This document shows, in pieces, positions 48,704-61,334 of a DNA stretch of 64,000 nucleotides. Both the position numbers and the translations under genes were made by a program. Under the pieces are notes generated by a model that saw only the letters and a program-made list of their open reading frames with translations, made no database searches and was not told where the DNA came from. Every line of letters begins with the position of its first letter. The first letter of the stretch is position 1. This stretch comes from Sipunculus nudus (Eukaryota; Annelida; Sipuncula; Golfingiida; Sipunculidae). The stretch spans positions 40,116,019 through 40,180,018 of the forward strand of contig CM049306.1 in NCBI GenBank assembly GCA_026874595.1, read 5' to 3'.

Positions 48704-51229
48704 TGGTTCTTAATGGAGATAATTATTTGGGCCCTAACTGGGCGTTAGCTCTATAGTAATCGTGCACTCTTCAGCCCTAAGGTCTCTCCGTCCGGCCGTC
48801 AAGCTGTCCTTCAATATGTCACGCTCTTTCGCGTGCGTGATCTCAAGAACGGTGGGAATTTCATTGAAGATTGACAGCAATGAGATGATGGGCGCTATAG
48901 AATTCCAGACCAATCGGGGATCCAAACATCATTCATGGGAAATTCTTGAAGATTGATACCTCTATGTATAGTGTTCAAAATGCATATCGGAGCCTTAACT
49001 GATAATTGAGGACCTTTATGGTCACAAATGCCTCCAGTTTTAATGGGACTTGGGCTAAATTTCCAATGTCTCGTATTTGAAGACGGTGCACGTGGACTCG
49101 AACCTCAGGACAAAACATGGACTCGTCTGGCTTCTGCTTGGACTTGAACAATGACTCTACTGCTGACCATCAAAAGAGCCCATTAAAGAACGTAGGTTTG
49201 ATGATACATTTATTGGTCTCAATGGTTTTAATTCAAGTATTATAAGCAAGCAGGGAATCGATACAGAGTGGGATGGGGTTATGTTTATTATGTACATGTT
49301 TGGCGGCTGATGCAGTCAGATTATTTCACCTCCCATGACCTCGACATGAACCAATTACCACTATTATAGCATACGCATCAAGGATATGAGTCACACGGCC
49401 CAGTCACAAGGGGCTTAGTATGTCACACATTTTGTCGTCTTTAACATTTACTTTATTAAATATTAAGCCACGACCGATGTCACGATTCTGGAATTTAAAT
49501 ATATGCATATTTACAACGTTAATGTTAATTATTTTCGGGACGGTATCTCCGGCACACGTACAATTCTACACGCACATTTCATTCCACTGTGCCATCGTCC
49601 GTGTCTGTTCACTGTCGCTCGGATCCCTACCTTAGGGGAAATGGGAAGAAACAGAGCAAATTATACACCTCTATAGTGATACATGCTATCTCCGTACTAA
49701 GGCACTATTATATACTCGTATATAGTGCATAGTTTCGTCATTTCTCGATAAAAACGCAACTACAAATCGGGATTCTAGCGACTGTGCTCTGATCCCAAGA
49801 GTCTCTGCGCTTTGTTTCATGTTATCCATGCAGGCACTTGTTATTTTGTTTGACAATAACACACAACGTTTACTGGGACAGTTACTGACTCCAGTGAGTG
49901 AAATAGAACTTATATGCAAAGACCGCTGGGTGTCTTCGCTGGGGCATGTATGTATAAATTTACTAATAAAAACATTTTACAGAAATCAGTGGTGAGGGTG
50001 AGGATTCTCAGCTGGAAAATAATTCACAGTTGCAAGAGAGGTCGATTCTTTAATAAACTGACACAAAATAACGGTAAGCTCGAAAATCTTATTTAAATTT
50101 TATCAAATGAAATTCTTGAACCAATATTAGATACTGAAATTGACTTGGGTTTTATTCAGAACAAATTACATTGTGAGCTGTTTGACTATCAGGAGCATTT
50201 GTATGCATTTGTATGAATTCACCGTGGACAGTGCGCCAGGTAGGGTCAGGTCAAAGTTGAAGATTTGTCCAGGTGTCATAACAATGAGTAGTTTTAAGTC
50301 GTTTAATTGTCGGATGAAATTGTGTCATATTGCCTTTTTTGGGACCTGAGATAATTATGCTCTAATGTCTTGCTGTGAGGTATAAAAACAAAGATTATCT
50401 GTATTAACACTTGGGAAATAGAATAGTTGAAAGTGAGAGTAAAAGAGTTGAAATTTGAAATCGCAACACACTGTCATGGTAAAGAAAAATATTTTGAAGG
50501 GAGGGGTCTATATATACTTATATCATGGATATACTTAATTTAGTTATTTGTTTGAACAGTATATTATTAATTAAAGTTAAAGCATTTTGGGAGTTCAGGA
50601 AAATCAAAATGATGTCTATTTTACTTAACCCTGTATAAGGAACCTAAGTTGAAACTAAATCAGGTTTCCAAATACGGAATATATGGAATATTCAACTGGT
50701 AGCTAATCAACGAAACATATAACCCTAGGGCAATAAAACTTCAGTCATGAAGCAGCGTTTCACTATTTTAACTCTTCTGTTACGAGAGTTGCATTTGCCA
50801 TAAACAAGGTTTCCACGTCCTCCAAAAAGTCATCAGTTTACAAAATTTTAGTTTTTAATATGTCATGAAATTTTAAAAAGTAAAAAAAGTCATCAAAAGT
50901 TCTTTATTTGCAGTCTGTCAAAAAACGTCTCACATCTTTGCTCTCTTTTTGTGGATTAATTTATTATAATTTAATGAATCGCGGCAGCAACAATAATGAC
51001 CGAAGCCCTGGGAAGCGAGAAAACCCTTTATAAGATAAAGTGTAAAGATTCGGAATCGAGGAAATATATTCGAAACCGACACAACGTATGGTTGCTTGTC
51101 TGTTGTAGGATATAGGGAATCTACGCATTGAACACTAAGGCTGATATATTTGCCAAAAACTACTCCATGTAAAGTAGGAATTGGATTAATTGCTGCAATG
51201 ATATATTATTTGTTTTTTAGAATCTTATT
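48704..51229. other. Mostly gene-free interval, two weak coding-like patches
   Basis: A minus-strand frame at 48,734-48,925 (VLEITHAKERDILKDSL..RAEECTITIELTPS, stop) has a coding-like composition but no family I recognise. At 49,983-50,052 an acceptor (ACATTTTACAG) precedes an acidic frame EISGEGEDSQLENNSQLQ and a stop, possibly an orphan terminal exon. Neither is supported enough to call a gene. Confidence 0.35.
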
Positions 51230-51480
51230 AAAATTAAAGCCATTACATGCACGGAAGCCAAGGAAATTTCAAAATACCCAGAGCATAACAACACATATAT
51301 TATTATCTTTAACTTTCCACTGATACAATTTATAATCAACACGAAGAACATTATTCAAGATCTTATATTGAAACATAAGCTTATTAGCACTAATTGAACT
51401 TTTATAAGCTCCGTCCAAAACTATTTCAATCTTATTTCTCTTAAAATAATCTTGAGTAATGCGAATCGTAAACAGTGTAT
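51230..51480 (-). pseudogene. LINE fragment, RT zinc-binding tail
   Basis: Minus-strand reading gives MFQYKILNNVLRVDYKLYQW and KVKDNNICVV, the pattern (QYKILN..L....L..W....N..C..C) of the zinc-binding region after the RT of L1-like elements. It is short, with stops and one damaged Cys, so it is an old fragment. Confidence 0.45.
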
Positions 51481-51783
51481 CCCTATAGAAGTTTAGTATT
51501 TATTTTACTAATATTCACTGTTTTACTAACCATCAGTGTCAAATGTTTGGGCGTTAGTTCGTTGTCTTCAAAACAATATGTTTCCCTTATCATTGCAAAC
51601 CCCCTCTGAGGCACTGCAGAAAGTAATAACTACCAGCTTAGGAAACTCTCTTTTGATACTTTATCTAAATAGCAAATTATCTTTCCTCTATCATCAATTT
51701 TTATCTAAGACGGTATAAATGCTTAGTCCTAATATACCTTTGTACAATATTGAATTTCTGGCCACTATAATGTAGTTGTTGTT

Positions 51784-51785
<2 letters not shown>

Positions 51786-51869
<84 letters not shown>
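51786..51869. repeat. (TA)42 microsatellite
   Basis: About 84 bases of uninterrupted AT/TA, the longest microsatellite in the window. Confidence 0.97.
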
Positions 51870-51874
<5 letters not shown>

Positions 51875-52100
51875 GCCTTAAATATTTATTGGTATCCGGA
51901 ATTTTCTGAAAACATTCGGCCCAATATGTTAAACATTCTAAATAAAAAGGACGGATGTTACCTGGTATACGGCTTATACAACGTGTTTATTACACAATGA
52001 ACATATATATAAAGAAAAAATTACAACGTTAATGTACATAATGAACAAATATACAAAGCAAATTTACAACATTGATGTATATAAACTGTTGAAAAATTCT

Positions 52101-52385
52101 CTATTGTGAAAAAAAAATCCGTGATGCTAGCCTGTTAACATGTGTATGGAGAATCCAGCACTGTGGCAGCATGCCAAAGATTCTCCAGTATGTTAGCCCT
52201 ATCTGCTGTACGAAGAACCTGATCGCGGCCTGCAGACCATCTCTGGCATCAGCCCTCTCTACTGGATTAACCGGCAAATCATGCACGTGTCCGTCTACGT
52301 CACCATCCTCCTCCTTTTCCGCTTTTGCTCCGACGATCGACAAAATACTTGCATCGTATAACTCGGCTTCGGTAAGGGAGTAAAC
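52101..52385 (-). pseudogene. Possible C-terminal relic of a pogo/Tigger-like transposase
   Basis: A GC-richer minus-strand frame reads TEAELYDASILSIVGAKAEK, then an acidic patch, then NPVERADARDGLQAAIRFFV. An acidic stretch followed by a short amphipathic helix is the usual end of Tigger/jerky-type DDE proteins. This is resemblance only, with no catalytic core present. Alternatively it is an orphan exon. Confidence 0.25.
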
Positions 52386-53172
52386 AGTAAACTGTATATA
52401 GCCTGGGTGTGCAAACCTGCCCTGTCATGAAAGGAGCTCAAATATCTTATCTAAAGCCTCTTCTGGTTGCCGTTTCTTCATAGGAGAACATGGATTACAA
52501 TGAGATACTAGTGAAGTACATTGGTTGATTTGGACGGTACAAGCTTGTAGGGTTTTGTTTCCTGCAGACCGTCCGTCTCCCCTCAGTCATTCACAACATG
52601 GCAACCCCTCCTCACTTGTGCGCCTTTGACCGACGTACCGACCTGGTCAACCTGACCGAGACGGACTGGAAGACCTTCGCCCTGCCAAGTACGATAGAAG
52701 ACGGACAGAGGGTGTTCAGCAATTGTCAAATATACCTTTGGACCAGCTTGCCCAACTTGACGGCGGCTGATATATAGGATTTTATATGGGATGTACACGA
52801 TGGTATCGAGTTTGGTGATGAATACAAAAGTCTTCCTGTAACAGCTGAGAGTATTACAGGAAACTATATGTACAGGACTCACTCGTCACCCAGGTAGGGT
52901 TGTCACTATTACTGTAAGTGTTAAATTTCTACCTTTCTTAGAGTAGCGAATGAAAGTAATTAATAATATTAACGTAAACAAAATATTTGCATTATCAGTG
53001 TTCTTAAGGCTGATTTCGGATCTATTTTTTCACTCTCTCTTCTTTTCTAATTATAAATTATAAACCCATCAGCCCACCGCCAATACTGCTCATGCTGCGG
53101 TTATACACTTCAGTCGTTCTAGGTCGCATATACTTTTAACCGCTATTTTATTAAGCAATAATACAAGTTTTA

Positions 53173-55042
53173 GCTCAGATGACTTTCAGTCAGCTGAACT
53201 ATAGCAATCACTCTTTGTCCGGCTTCCGTCCGGCCGTCCGTCTGGCCGTCCGGCCGTCCGTTAACAGGGCAAAAATCGTAACCGCTGGACCTGGAATGTT
53301 CTAAATTGACATCCAGGGAGGTCCATAAAAAACCTGCTTGGAAACCTGAAATTAGGTATCTGTTACCCATATTTTTAGGCTATCGGTCACGGAAGTATCC
53401 CCCCCCCCCAGAATATAATAAAAAAATTAATACAAAAGCTTCAGTACCTGAATTACTTCTGCCTTGACCAACATGATTCTTTGCATGAATATTGATCATG
53501 GAGTGTTCAATCAGTTCCTGCAAACTGGTTGCGCCACCTGTATTTTTTCTAATTTTTACGATTTTTTTCTCTATTTTTGATACCTTTAAAGAAGCTGTCA
53601 TCTGTAAACAGGGCCTAAATCTTGACCGCCTGATCTGGAAACTTCTTACTTGATATCCAGGAAAGTCCATAAAAAGTCTTCTTGGAAACCTGAAATAAGG
53701 TCTATGTTACCCATATTCTCCGAGCTATGGTTCTCGTAAGTACCCCCCAGAATAATGAAAAAAATATTGATACAAAAGCTTCAGTATCTGAATAACTACC
53801 GCCTTGATCACCATGATTCTTTGCATGAAAATTGATCATGGAATGTTCCATCAGTTCTTGCAAACTGGTGGCGCCATCTTATTTTTTTCTAATTTTTACG
53901 ATTTTTTTCTCTATTTTTGATACCTTTAAAGAAGCTGTCATCTGTTAACAGGGCACAAATTGTAACTGCTGGATCTGGAATCTTCTAACTTGAAATCAAG
54001 GGAGGTTCATAAAAAGTCTTTGTGGAAACATGAAATTAGGTCTCTGTTACTCATATCCTCCGAGCTATGGAGCTCGTAAGTACCCCCAGAATAATTAAAA
54101 GTGTGATACAAAAACTCTGCATTAGCTTCCAGAGAACTCCTCTGAGACCCTTGGACCGATCTTTCCAAAACCCAGCATTCTTGTTCCTTCGCCTATGTTG
54201 TTTTGCCTAACAAAGACAGGTGGCACCACCAGCAATCCTTTCTGTGCAATACGAATCTGGGTGTCTTTTAGATAACAGCCGATATCTCAGGAGTGGCTCA
54301 ATGTATTGTGTTGAAAGTTTGAATTTCAATAGAAATTGGATCTCTCCATCTCATAATCGCGACTGATGGCGCCACCTACAAAACTTTTTGCATAGTGTCC
54401 ATCTGTGCATTTTCCATCTGTTCGTCCTAGTGGTTCTTCAATGTATTGGGTTGTAATTGTGCATGTTCACAGATCCTCAACACTACATCTCGTAAACAAG
54501 ACTGGTGGCACCGTCTGCAGTGGTTTTTGCGTGGCGTCCATCAGTATATTTGCTTTTGGTAAAAATTGCTCATATCTCAGGAATGGTTCAAGATATTGGT
54601 CTGAAATTTGGCATGTCCATCCATCTTGGAAAGTTTTCTCGTAAACCAGACAGGTGGTGACACCTACTTTCCCAGTTTTATAGAATAAATAAATGCCCTT
54701 TTCTCAGGAGTGATTTGCCATATTGGCCTGAAATGGTGCATACCCACAGATCTTGGACTCCTCCATCTTGTACTCAAGACTGGTGGTGCCATCTGCGATA
54801 GTTTCCTGCGGCATATATCCATACATATGATTTGGGTTTAAATTGCTCATATCCCAGGAGTGGTTCAAGGTATTAGTCTGAAATTTGGCATGTCAATCAG
54901 TCTTGGAGAGTTTTCTCGTAAACCAGACAATTCTAAGGACTCTTCACAAAATTCATGATTTTTTTCACTCTGGCAGTCATTTTGCTCATTGTTCAACATT
55001 CCTTGAATTCAGCTGAGCGTCATGGCCCATGGGCCACTAGTT
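53173..55042 (+). mobile_element. Putative Helitron-like non-autonomous element with internal tandem repeats
   Basis: This lies within intron 1 of copy C. It contains three ~340-bp tandem units (starts near 53,255, 53,600 and 53,938; shared word AACAGGGCxxAAATCxT), then shorter units carrying TGGTGGCxCCA motifs. The right end has the perfect palindrome TGGCCCATGGGCCA followed at once by CTAG|T; Helitrons end in a hairpin then CTRR and start with TC (here TCAGATGAC near 53,176). The hairpin is closer to the end than usual, so the class is tentative. Confidence 0.4.
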
Positions 55043-55545
55043 TTTTCGAGGTTTCACCTCCAGGTCTGGCACAGGGCCAAGAATTGTAATCTGACTAATA
55101 AGAGCAGGGTGTTATATTGCGCATCCAAAAAATAAAACAATTCTTGGGACTGTGCCAGCCTTTTTGGTGATTCCCGAAGATCTTGCAAAACAAGGCAGTG
55201 GTTTAAGCAAAGGTGATATAGGTCAACTGCAGTGTATAACCGCTGCGTAAGGAGAGTCCCCTCGGCCAATCACATCAGTTTGTAGATAACGGCGATTTTA
55301 TATATTAAAAAGAATACTGATTGATATTGGTCCCTTATGCCTTACGAGATATCATGAAGGCCAGGGGTTGCACATATGGTTATTTTAACATTGAAAATGT
55401 TTACGTTTGTATATGGATGTTTGAAAGAACCAGAGGCATAATCGGCGCTCCTTACCAGATTCTTATTAAAAATCATGTAATCTCTTTATTTCAATTTGGT
55501 GTGTGATCGGGTTTTGGATAAAGTCAAACGGCCGTGTTTTGTGGT

Positions 55546-55925
55546 CTACTAGTGTATAACCGCTGCGATACGAGCGTTTACTACTTTACATATCGCCTGC
55601 AGACGATGATTTGACGGTGTTTGCTGTCCCAGCATATCTTTTTTTCATGAGTAAGAATTTATAAGCGAAATACTTATTTCGTCAAATAAAGTATTAAATC
55701 GTAAAAGGCAAGACAAGTGTAATATAAATAATATCTTTCTATGGTGATTTACTTGGTTCCAAAGCTTTAAAACTAATGTTCATCAATAACTTTCGCTAAT
55801 TTGGTGATGAGTGACACGATCTGATCATCGGCACTTTTAAAGGTCTAATATATGTTGCAGAAAACCATTTAAGTACCGCATAAGTTACCTGGCACTGCAA
55901 GTGTGCATAACATGGCGAGTATATC
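55546..55925 (-). repeat. Repeat insertion splitting exon 2 of copy C
   Basis: The left part (TGTATAACCGCTGCGATACG…GCCTGCAGACGATGATTTGAC…TTTGCTGTCCCAGCATA) reappears as a reverse complement at 58,615-58,690. This identifies it as an interspersed MITE-type repeat and not coding sequence. Confidence 0.6.
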
Positions 55926-56191
55926 ATGAACGGGTGGATGATCGGTGCTCCTTAAACGGTTACGCCAGTGATATGTAAGGAGGTCCTTAGTATTAAGTAG
56001 ATCTGTGATTACAGAGGTTATAATGAATGGGCATTTCAACATATGTCACATACTAAGTTTTTGAGATTTTTTATTTGAATAAATGATGAACAATTAAATG
56101 TTGATCAAAGCATACAAATTCAATATCAAGTATGCAGGCAACAGTGAAGGAGAATATAAACAACAAATCTTAGAATTGAGTGACTTATAAT

Positions 56192-57255
56192 TTAAAGAGG
56201 GCTAATCACCGATAAAGCATGTTGCATTAACACGGATAAAAGCGTTTTCTCTTAAAAATAAATTGGTACATGCCAACATATTGCCTATTTGCTTACTCCT
56301 GTACACACGTGTTAAAAACAGTGGACCGGGCGCGATTACAGGCGTTAAATGAAATAGCGTTTTTTCTTCAAAATAAATTGATACATGCCTACATATTGCC
56401 TATTTGCTTACTCCTGTACACAGGTGTTAAAATAGTGGACCGGGCGCGATTACAGGCGTTAAATAAAATAGCGTTTTTTCTTTAAAATAAGTTGGTACAT
56501 GCCAACATATTGCCCATTTGCTTACTCCTGTACACAGGTGTTAAAAAAAATGGACCGGGCGCGATTACAGGCGTTAAATAAACATGCAGTAGCGTGCCAA
56601 GTCTAGTTATATGCCGCAGAAAGAACACCCAAAACACAGACGTCAATAATAAGCAAATCTAAATTTTTTTACAGTGCCATTTTACAGTGCCATGCAATGC
56701 CCCGCGTCCTGATTTGTTTTTGCTAGTGAAGAAACTACTTTAAATGTGCTTATTTTTGTTAAGAAACCACACGGAAAGTCTCATTATGGCATATCACGGT
56801 GTTTCAAAGCGAGCAAACCAACACGTGTAAGCATCCTGAAACGTGGAACTGTTGTTTTTTCGCGCGGGGTATTTTGGGACGATGATGTAAGTGTTTGTGT
56901 CATGCCTCCGTGAGCGTAGCGCAAGGCAGGCTGGGAATCATGCTAGCAGAGATACATCATAGGACATGAATGGCCATTTATGGACTAGTTTGGACAACTC
57001 TTTGTTTATGATCTGTCGCGCATGTACGAAACTGGACCTCCGTTCACCAGGTCGTGTCATTGTAAAAAGACACACGTAAACTGTGCTTAAAAACATGCAA
57101 TGGATTAATAAGGTGTTAAGCAGCTCAAAGGGAGGTACTTGGACTGAATACTGGGATGATTGTGCCTGGAAACTTTTGTATAAAGCAAATATGATTAACT
57201 GATATAAGAGTGTGAAAGAATAAGAATATTATTGCTCCTAATTATGTCCCTTTAA
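56192..57255. mobile_element. MITE member 2, enlarged by an internal ~120-bp triplication
   Basis: Ends TTAAAGAGGGCTAATCACC and ...TTATGTCCCTTTAA. Internally, units starting AGCGTTTTxTCTT at about 56,231, 56,353 and 56,470 each carry TTGCTTACTCCTGTACACA and GGACCGGGCGCGATTACAGG, giving a three-fold tandem repeat of about 120 bp. Additional unrelated sequence makes it about twice the length of members 1 and 3. Confidence 0.7.
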
Positions 57256-57621
57256 TTTGCAGCATGCAGACATTTGTATTGTGTGACGTTAATTTTAATA
57301 ATAAATATTTGATTGGTTAAATGATTCTGTATCACTTGCATATTTATACGCAAATGATTTACCAAATATTTATTGACAGAAAATGAGAATATAATAAGGA
57401 TCGATAGAATGTTATAGTCGACAGTTTAATGGAATAAACTAAAACTATGTAAACGGGCGGAAATTCCCTTGATATATGTAAAGATTCGGGATGATAAAAA
57501 TAAGTTTTAAATTTTATTGTTGAAATTAAATAATGCACCTGTCCATCTGTAAAATTATATCTTGAAATTTAATACTTTCTCTGTTATGATATCGGAGATT
57601 TGGTGACTTTCAGACTTGGTT

Positions 57622-58124
57622 TTAAAGAGGCACAATCACCGTTAAAGCAGATTGAATTAATATGAAAAATAGCTGCTTCCCATTAAAATAAATCTGTATC
57701 TGCAATAATATTGCCTTAAAACCGTTAGTTACTCCTGTAAACAAGTGTTTAAACAGTTGACCAGGCGCGATCAAAGATGATAACATAAACACAGCACGTG
57801 GGGCCGTGTGCATGACGGAGCCACAACGTGTCAAACAGAGGAGATTCCCTGACTGACTTGGCCCAAAAAAATCTAATACATGTTCCCCTTGGCTGAAAAC
57901 CCGCGTTTTGCGGCTCACTATCAGATCTCCGGTCATGCGGCCTTTTTATGGTAAAAAGACACACGTGGACTGTGTTTACCAACACGCAGAGCCACATCAA
58001 GGTTTTGCCGTTTGCGAGTTACTGATGCTGTGTGTTGGTATGGTTTTGCTTGGAAACTTGGGAAGCTGGGAACTGATAGTGTGAAAGTATAGGCATAATA
58101 TTGCTTCTGGTTGTATCCCTTTCA
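57622..58124. mobile_element. MITE member 3
   Basis: About 0.5 kb with the 5' end TTAAAGAGGCACAATCACC and the 3' end TTGTATCCCTTTC. It is collinear with 20,821-21,311, including CCCTGACTGACTTGGC, GGTCATGCGG and GTTTTGCTTGGAAACTT. It lies 87 bp upstream of exon 3 of copy C. Confidence 0.72.
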
Positions 58125-58666
58125 GGAATACGATAACTATTTTATTGATATTACTATAACATTAGTCAGTGTCTCGGATTTTTTAATGAAATTTAATGTT
58201 CATCTTATAGAATTGGTCGAAGGAGAGTGATGTTTATTGGAGTCATAGGAACCGTCGCATTTGGTTTGATCTTGCCCTTCATCAATAATGTCCTTCATCA
58301 ATTTTTACCAAGCATTCCTTGTGATCGGGCTTCTGTTGTCCAAATGATTGAACGGAGCTTTGGCCACCGTTTATACCACAAGTGAGTGAGCGCATTCTGA
58401 TGTCGATTATTGATATTAATCCTAACGAGTTTGGGTATCAGAAGAAGTGACCTTTCGTCGTGTACAAGTGAGAGCACGCTTAAAGCGCGTACCTCCGACA
58501 ATACCGAAAATCCGAGAACCCGATATTGACATCTGGTGACATCGTTTGGTAGTATTTTTTTATAATGGCGGATGTAAATATAAATTTTATTCATAATTTT
58601 GTATATAAAAAAGGTTATGCTGGAACAGCAAACACCATCAAATCATCGTCTGCAGGCGATCTTTAA

Positions 58667-58997
58667 AGTAGTACGCTCCTTGCAGCAGTAATACACTCTA
58701 GTCGTTCCATACATCTTTTCGTGTAACCGCTACTTTGTATGGCAAGGTTCCCGGGACTCGGACACCAGGATGCGCACAGAGCACAGAATTGTTATCAAAC
58801 CACTGTAAGCATTAGCGTCGTATTGCATTGTTCATCCAGCCCAAATTTTAAACATGCTCTCGTTGGTCTGATAACACCCGTTCTGGCTTAAGGCCGAGAA
58901 TCAGACCAATGAGAGTTTAAATTGTGTCCCGTTGTAATCAAACCAACGATGTATGGAACGATTGTAGTTTGTTACCGCTGAGGGAGGAGCGTAGTAA
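58667..58997. mobile_element. Palindromic (foldback) MITE between exons 3 and 8 of copy C
   Basis: The left end (AGTAGTACGCTCCTTGCAGC…TCGTTCCATACATC) and right end (GATGTATGGAACGA…GGAGGAGCGTAGTA) are imperfect inverted repeats of about 45 nt. A second inner hairpin (CTCTCGTTGGTCTGAT / ATCAGACCAATGAGAG) lies at about 58,855-58,915. No coding capacity. Confidence 0.65.
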
Positions 58998-59556
58998 AAC
59001 GGGTGCTATGGGCAAGGTCGTAGTAAAGTGTAGCAGCACGGCTTGTCTCAGGTTTTGGTGTGAACTAAGTTACCAAAAGGAAAAGTTCCTTTACATTTGA
59101 TTGTGAAAAAATCGAAATAGTTCCTTCATTTAATTGTGGGAAAAAATCATAGTGCATCGCTTTTGCCATTTATTTAGTTTGTATCTTGAATTATATCACC
59201 TGTATTTCCCCAAAGATGATAATTCTCATCCGATCTGCAGAAAAGAGACCAATTATGCTGGCTCTGACTCTTCTATCCAAGTTCTTCATCACCGTAGCGC
59301 TCACCGTCAACTACCAACACAACACATAGCTGTACCCGACTGTCATCAGAGCAACTGGCCTTGCAATTAGTAACATGATCGCTCTAATAGGAGCCGTTAT
59401 CGCACTATACCTGCCTTTACTGGTATATTTATCAACGAAAAATGAATATTACTTTCATAAAGGGTAACGAACCATATAAAATATAAGCTTGCCTTGCACA
59501 GGAGCAGCCTATTTGAATGTTAAAGTTAATATGTAACTATTTTGATAGAGAGAGAG

Positions 59557-59576
59557 AGAGAGAGAGTGAAATTTTA
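59557..59576. repeat. (GA)n microsatellite
   Basis: Ten GA units in the intron between exons 8 and 9 of the copy C pseudogene. Confidence 0.9.
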
Positions 59577-59889
59577 TTTTAATCTCTTTAACCACACCAT
59601 CATGACCACGATCAATAAGTTACTTAATACAAAATGATATTTTTCCTAAAATGCTCTCCTGTTATTTATTTTTATTATTATTTAACATGGCAGTTGAATG
59701 CCTAAAATGTGTATAAGATCTGTGGTATGGATGATTTCACTTGAAGGGAGGTAGGTCACCTGGTATAGTCTTTGGTTCTGTGGCTGTCGCGGCCTGCCTT
59801 CCAACACTCTGCTCCCAGAGACGCTCAACAATAAAACTCCCAGGCAGAGTGCAGGAACCAGAAGCGTTCGGCAAACATTTCAAGTTGAG

Positions 59890-61334
59890 GTCCGTTTACC
59901 TACTTTGTATGATCTCCTTCACTCCCTATACCCAATTATGCTACACACACGCCCTTCGGCAGTAAATGACATACTCCAGATGGTTTCTTGACTGATACCT
60001 AAATCACCAAAAGAATGAACCATCTGTTATTGATAATACACTAAATTCACGTGATATTTCGTCAATAAACTTATGTACAGCTACTCTTAACCCTTGATCG
60101 CCTGTCTCACTCGACGACCAGCATTGATCCATTCGCACATGGACTTATAACTGTAGGTTCAATTAGAAGTCTGAAGGTAAAGGAGTCTCTCACTACGCGA
60201 GTTTATCTAGACCACCTGTTGCGTTTCACTGCATGCGTGATTATGAACTATGTAATGTTCAGCAAACCTTTAAAAATATTTACGATGTCACACTGAATGC
60301 CTGAAGAATATTCCAACCCAAAGCTTTTGTATTGAATTTTATGAGATTGGTTATTTTAATTTCCTCACAAATCTTCAGAATCCGACCTGGATCTATTGAT
60401 ATGGTAAAGTACAATACATAAGCAGGAATTGTGAAGTATGATTCTCTAGGTCAGGTAACGTCCTCCGTGTCGTTGAACTTAATCTGATTTACATACGGTC
60501 TATAGCTCGAACGTTCTTCGATGAACATCAGTTTATTGAATCGGGTCATTATTGCAATTATTGCAATTCCCATAGTTAACTGATTCTTTTAAATTGAAAT
60601 TTATTATGCGTAAAATGGTTTACAGCGATACATGCCTTTCCCATTTATTCTACATTACAGCAAAGCGATAGTTTACAATATACGTATTAGACAGCACTTA
60701 TTGCAAAAGGTTAAACTTAACATTGTTGTTTACTGACGCCTGTCTTTGTTTTTGTTCTGAGTTTTTGCTATATCTAATGTGTATTTTGCATGTAAATAGA
60801 AATAATATATGTACGCACCTGTGTGCATAATGTTGCAGGTATATATCTACTGTCTTGAAAGAAAACTCCAAAGTCTTTACAGGTTTTCATGGCTATTTGG
60901 AATACAAGATCACTTCTGTTAGGTATATATTCAGCACGTTTAGCACTTAGCACTTTAGGTCGGAAAAGCTCTTTTGCTCATATATGCATATCTTGCTCTT
61001 ATAATTTTTATCAAATATATTGGACAGCCACCTTCTCTGATAGCTAATCAGTCTCTGAACACGTCCTAAACTTAAAAAAAAAGCATTGAAGCTTAACTCT
61101 CAGCACCGCTGCATCAAAATAAACTAACGACTAAATTTAGCCATTTGGCGGAGGGCTGCTCCACTGCGTTCATGATCTGCCGTGTATCTAAAATCCATCC
61201 AATAATTAAGGTAAACTGCCCGCTTAAACTAAACAACAAACTAGCAATGTAAAAAAGTTATAGAACCATTGGCCATAATGTTAGTACAACAAGAATACGG
61301 GTAGTCGACAAGCGACTACGTGTATCAACCGAAA
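59890..61334. other. Gene-free interval
   Basis: Nothing coding or repetitive stands out between the last clear exon of copy C and the tandem repeats starting near 61,335. Confidence 0.5.

Larger units (their letters stand above)
52491..59889 (+). pseudogene. SLC22-type transporter, third paralogue (copy C), pseudogene
   Basis: Exon 1 (52,491 to about 52,893) aligns with copies A/B but has TGA where GGA (Gly13) stands, a deletion after HNM, and a TAG after LTAADI. Exon 2 is split: 55,490-55,545 (FNLVCDR) and about 55,930-55,974 (GWMIGAP, then a stop), with about 380 bp of repeat between. Exon 3 (58,211-58,381; IGRRRV..GTVAFGLILPFINN) is 16 nt longer than its partner because of a duplicated CCTTCATCAA-containing stretch and is frameshifted. 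Exons 4-7 are missing from the 860 bp before exon 8. Exon 8 (59,241-59,422) keeps the 182-nt length but reads T*LYPTVIRATG (GAA or GAG to TAG). Exon 9 (59,747-59,889) keeps 143 nt but has compensating frameshifts over LLLPETLN. No functional protein is possible. Confidence 0.9.

Noticed and set aside
48734-48925. Coding-like minus-strand frame next to the right LTR
   Set aside because: Composition looks coding but I cannot assign a family or find convincing flanking exons; kept only as a note in the gap entry.
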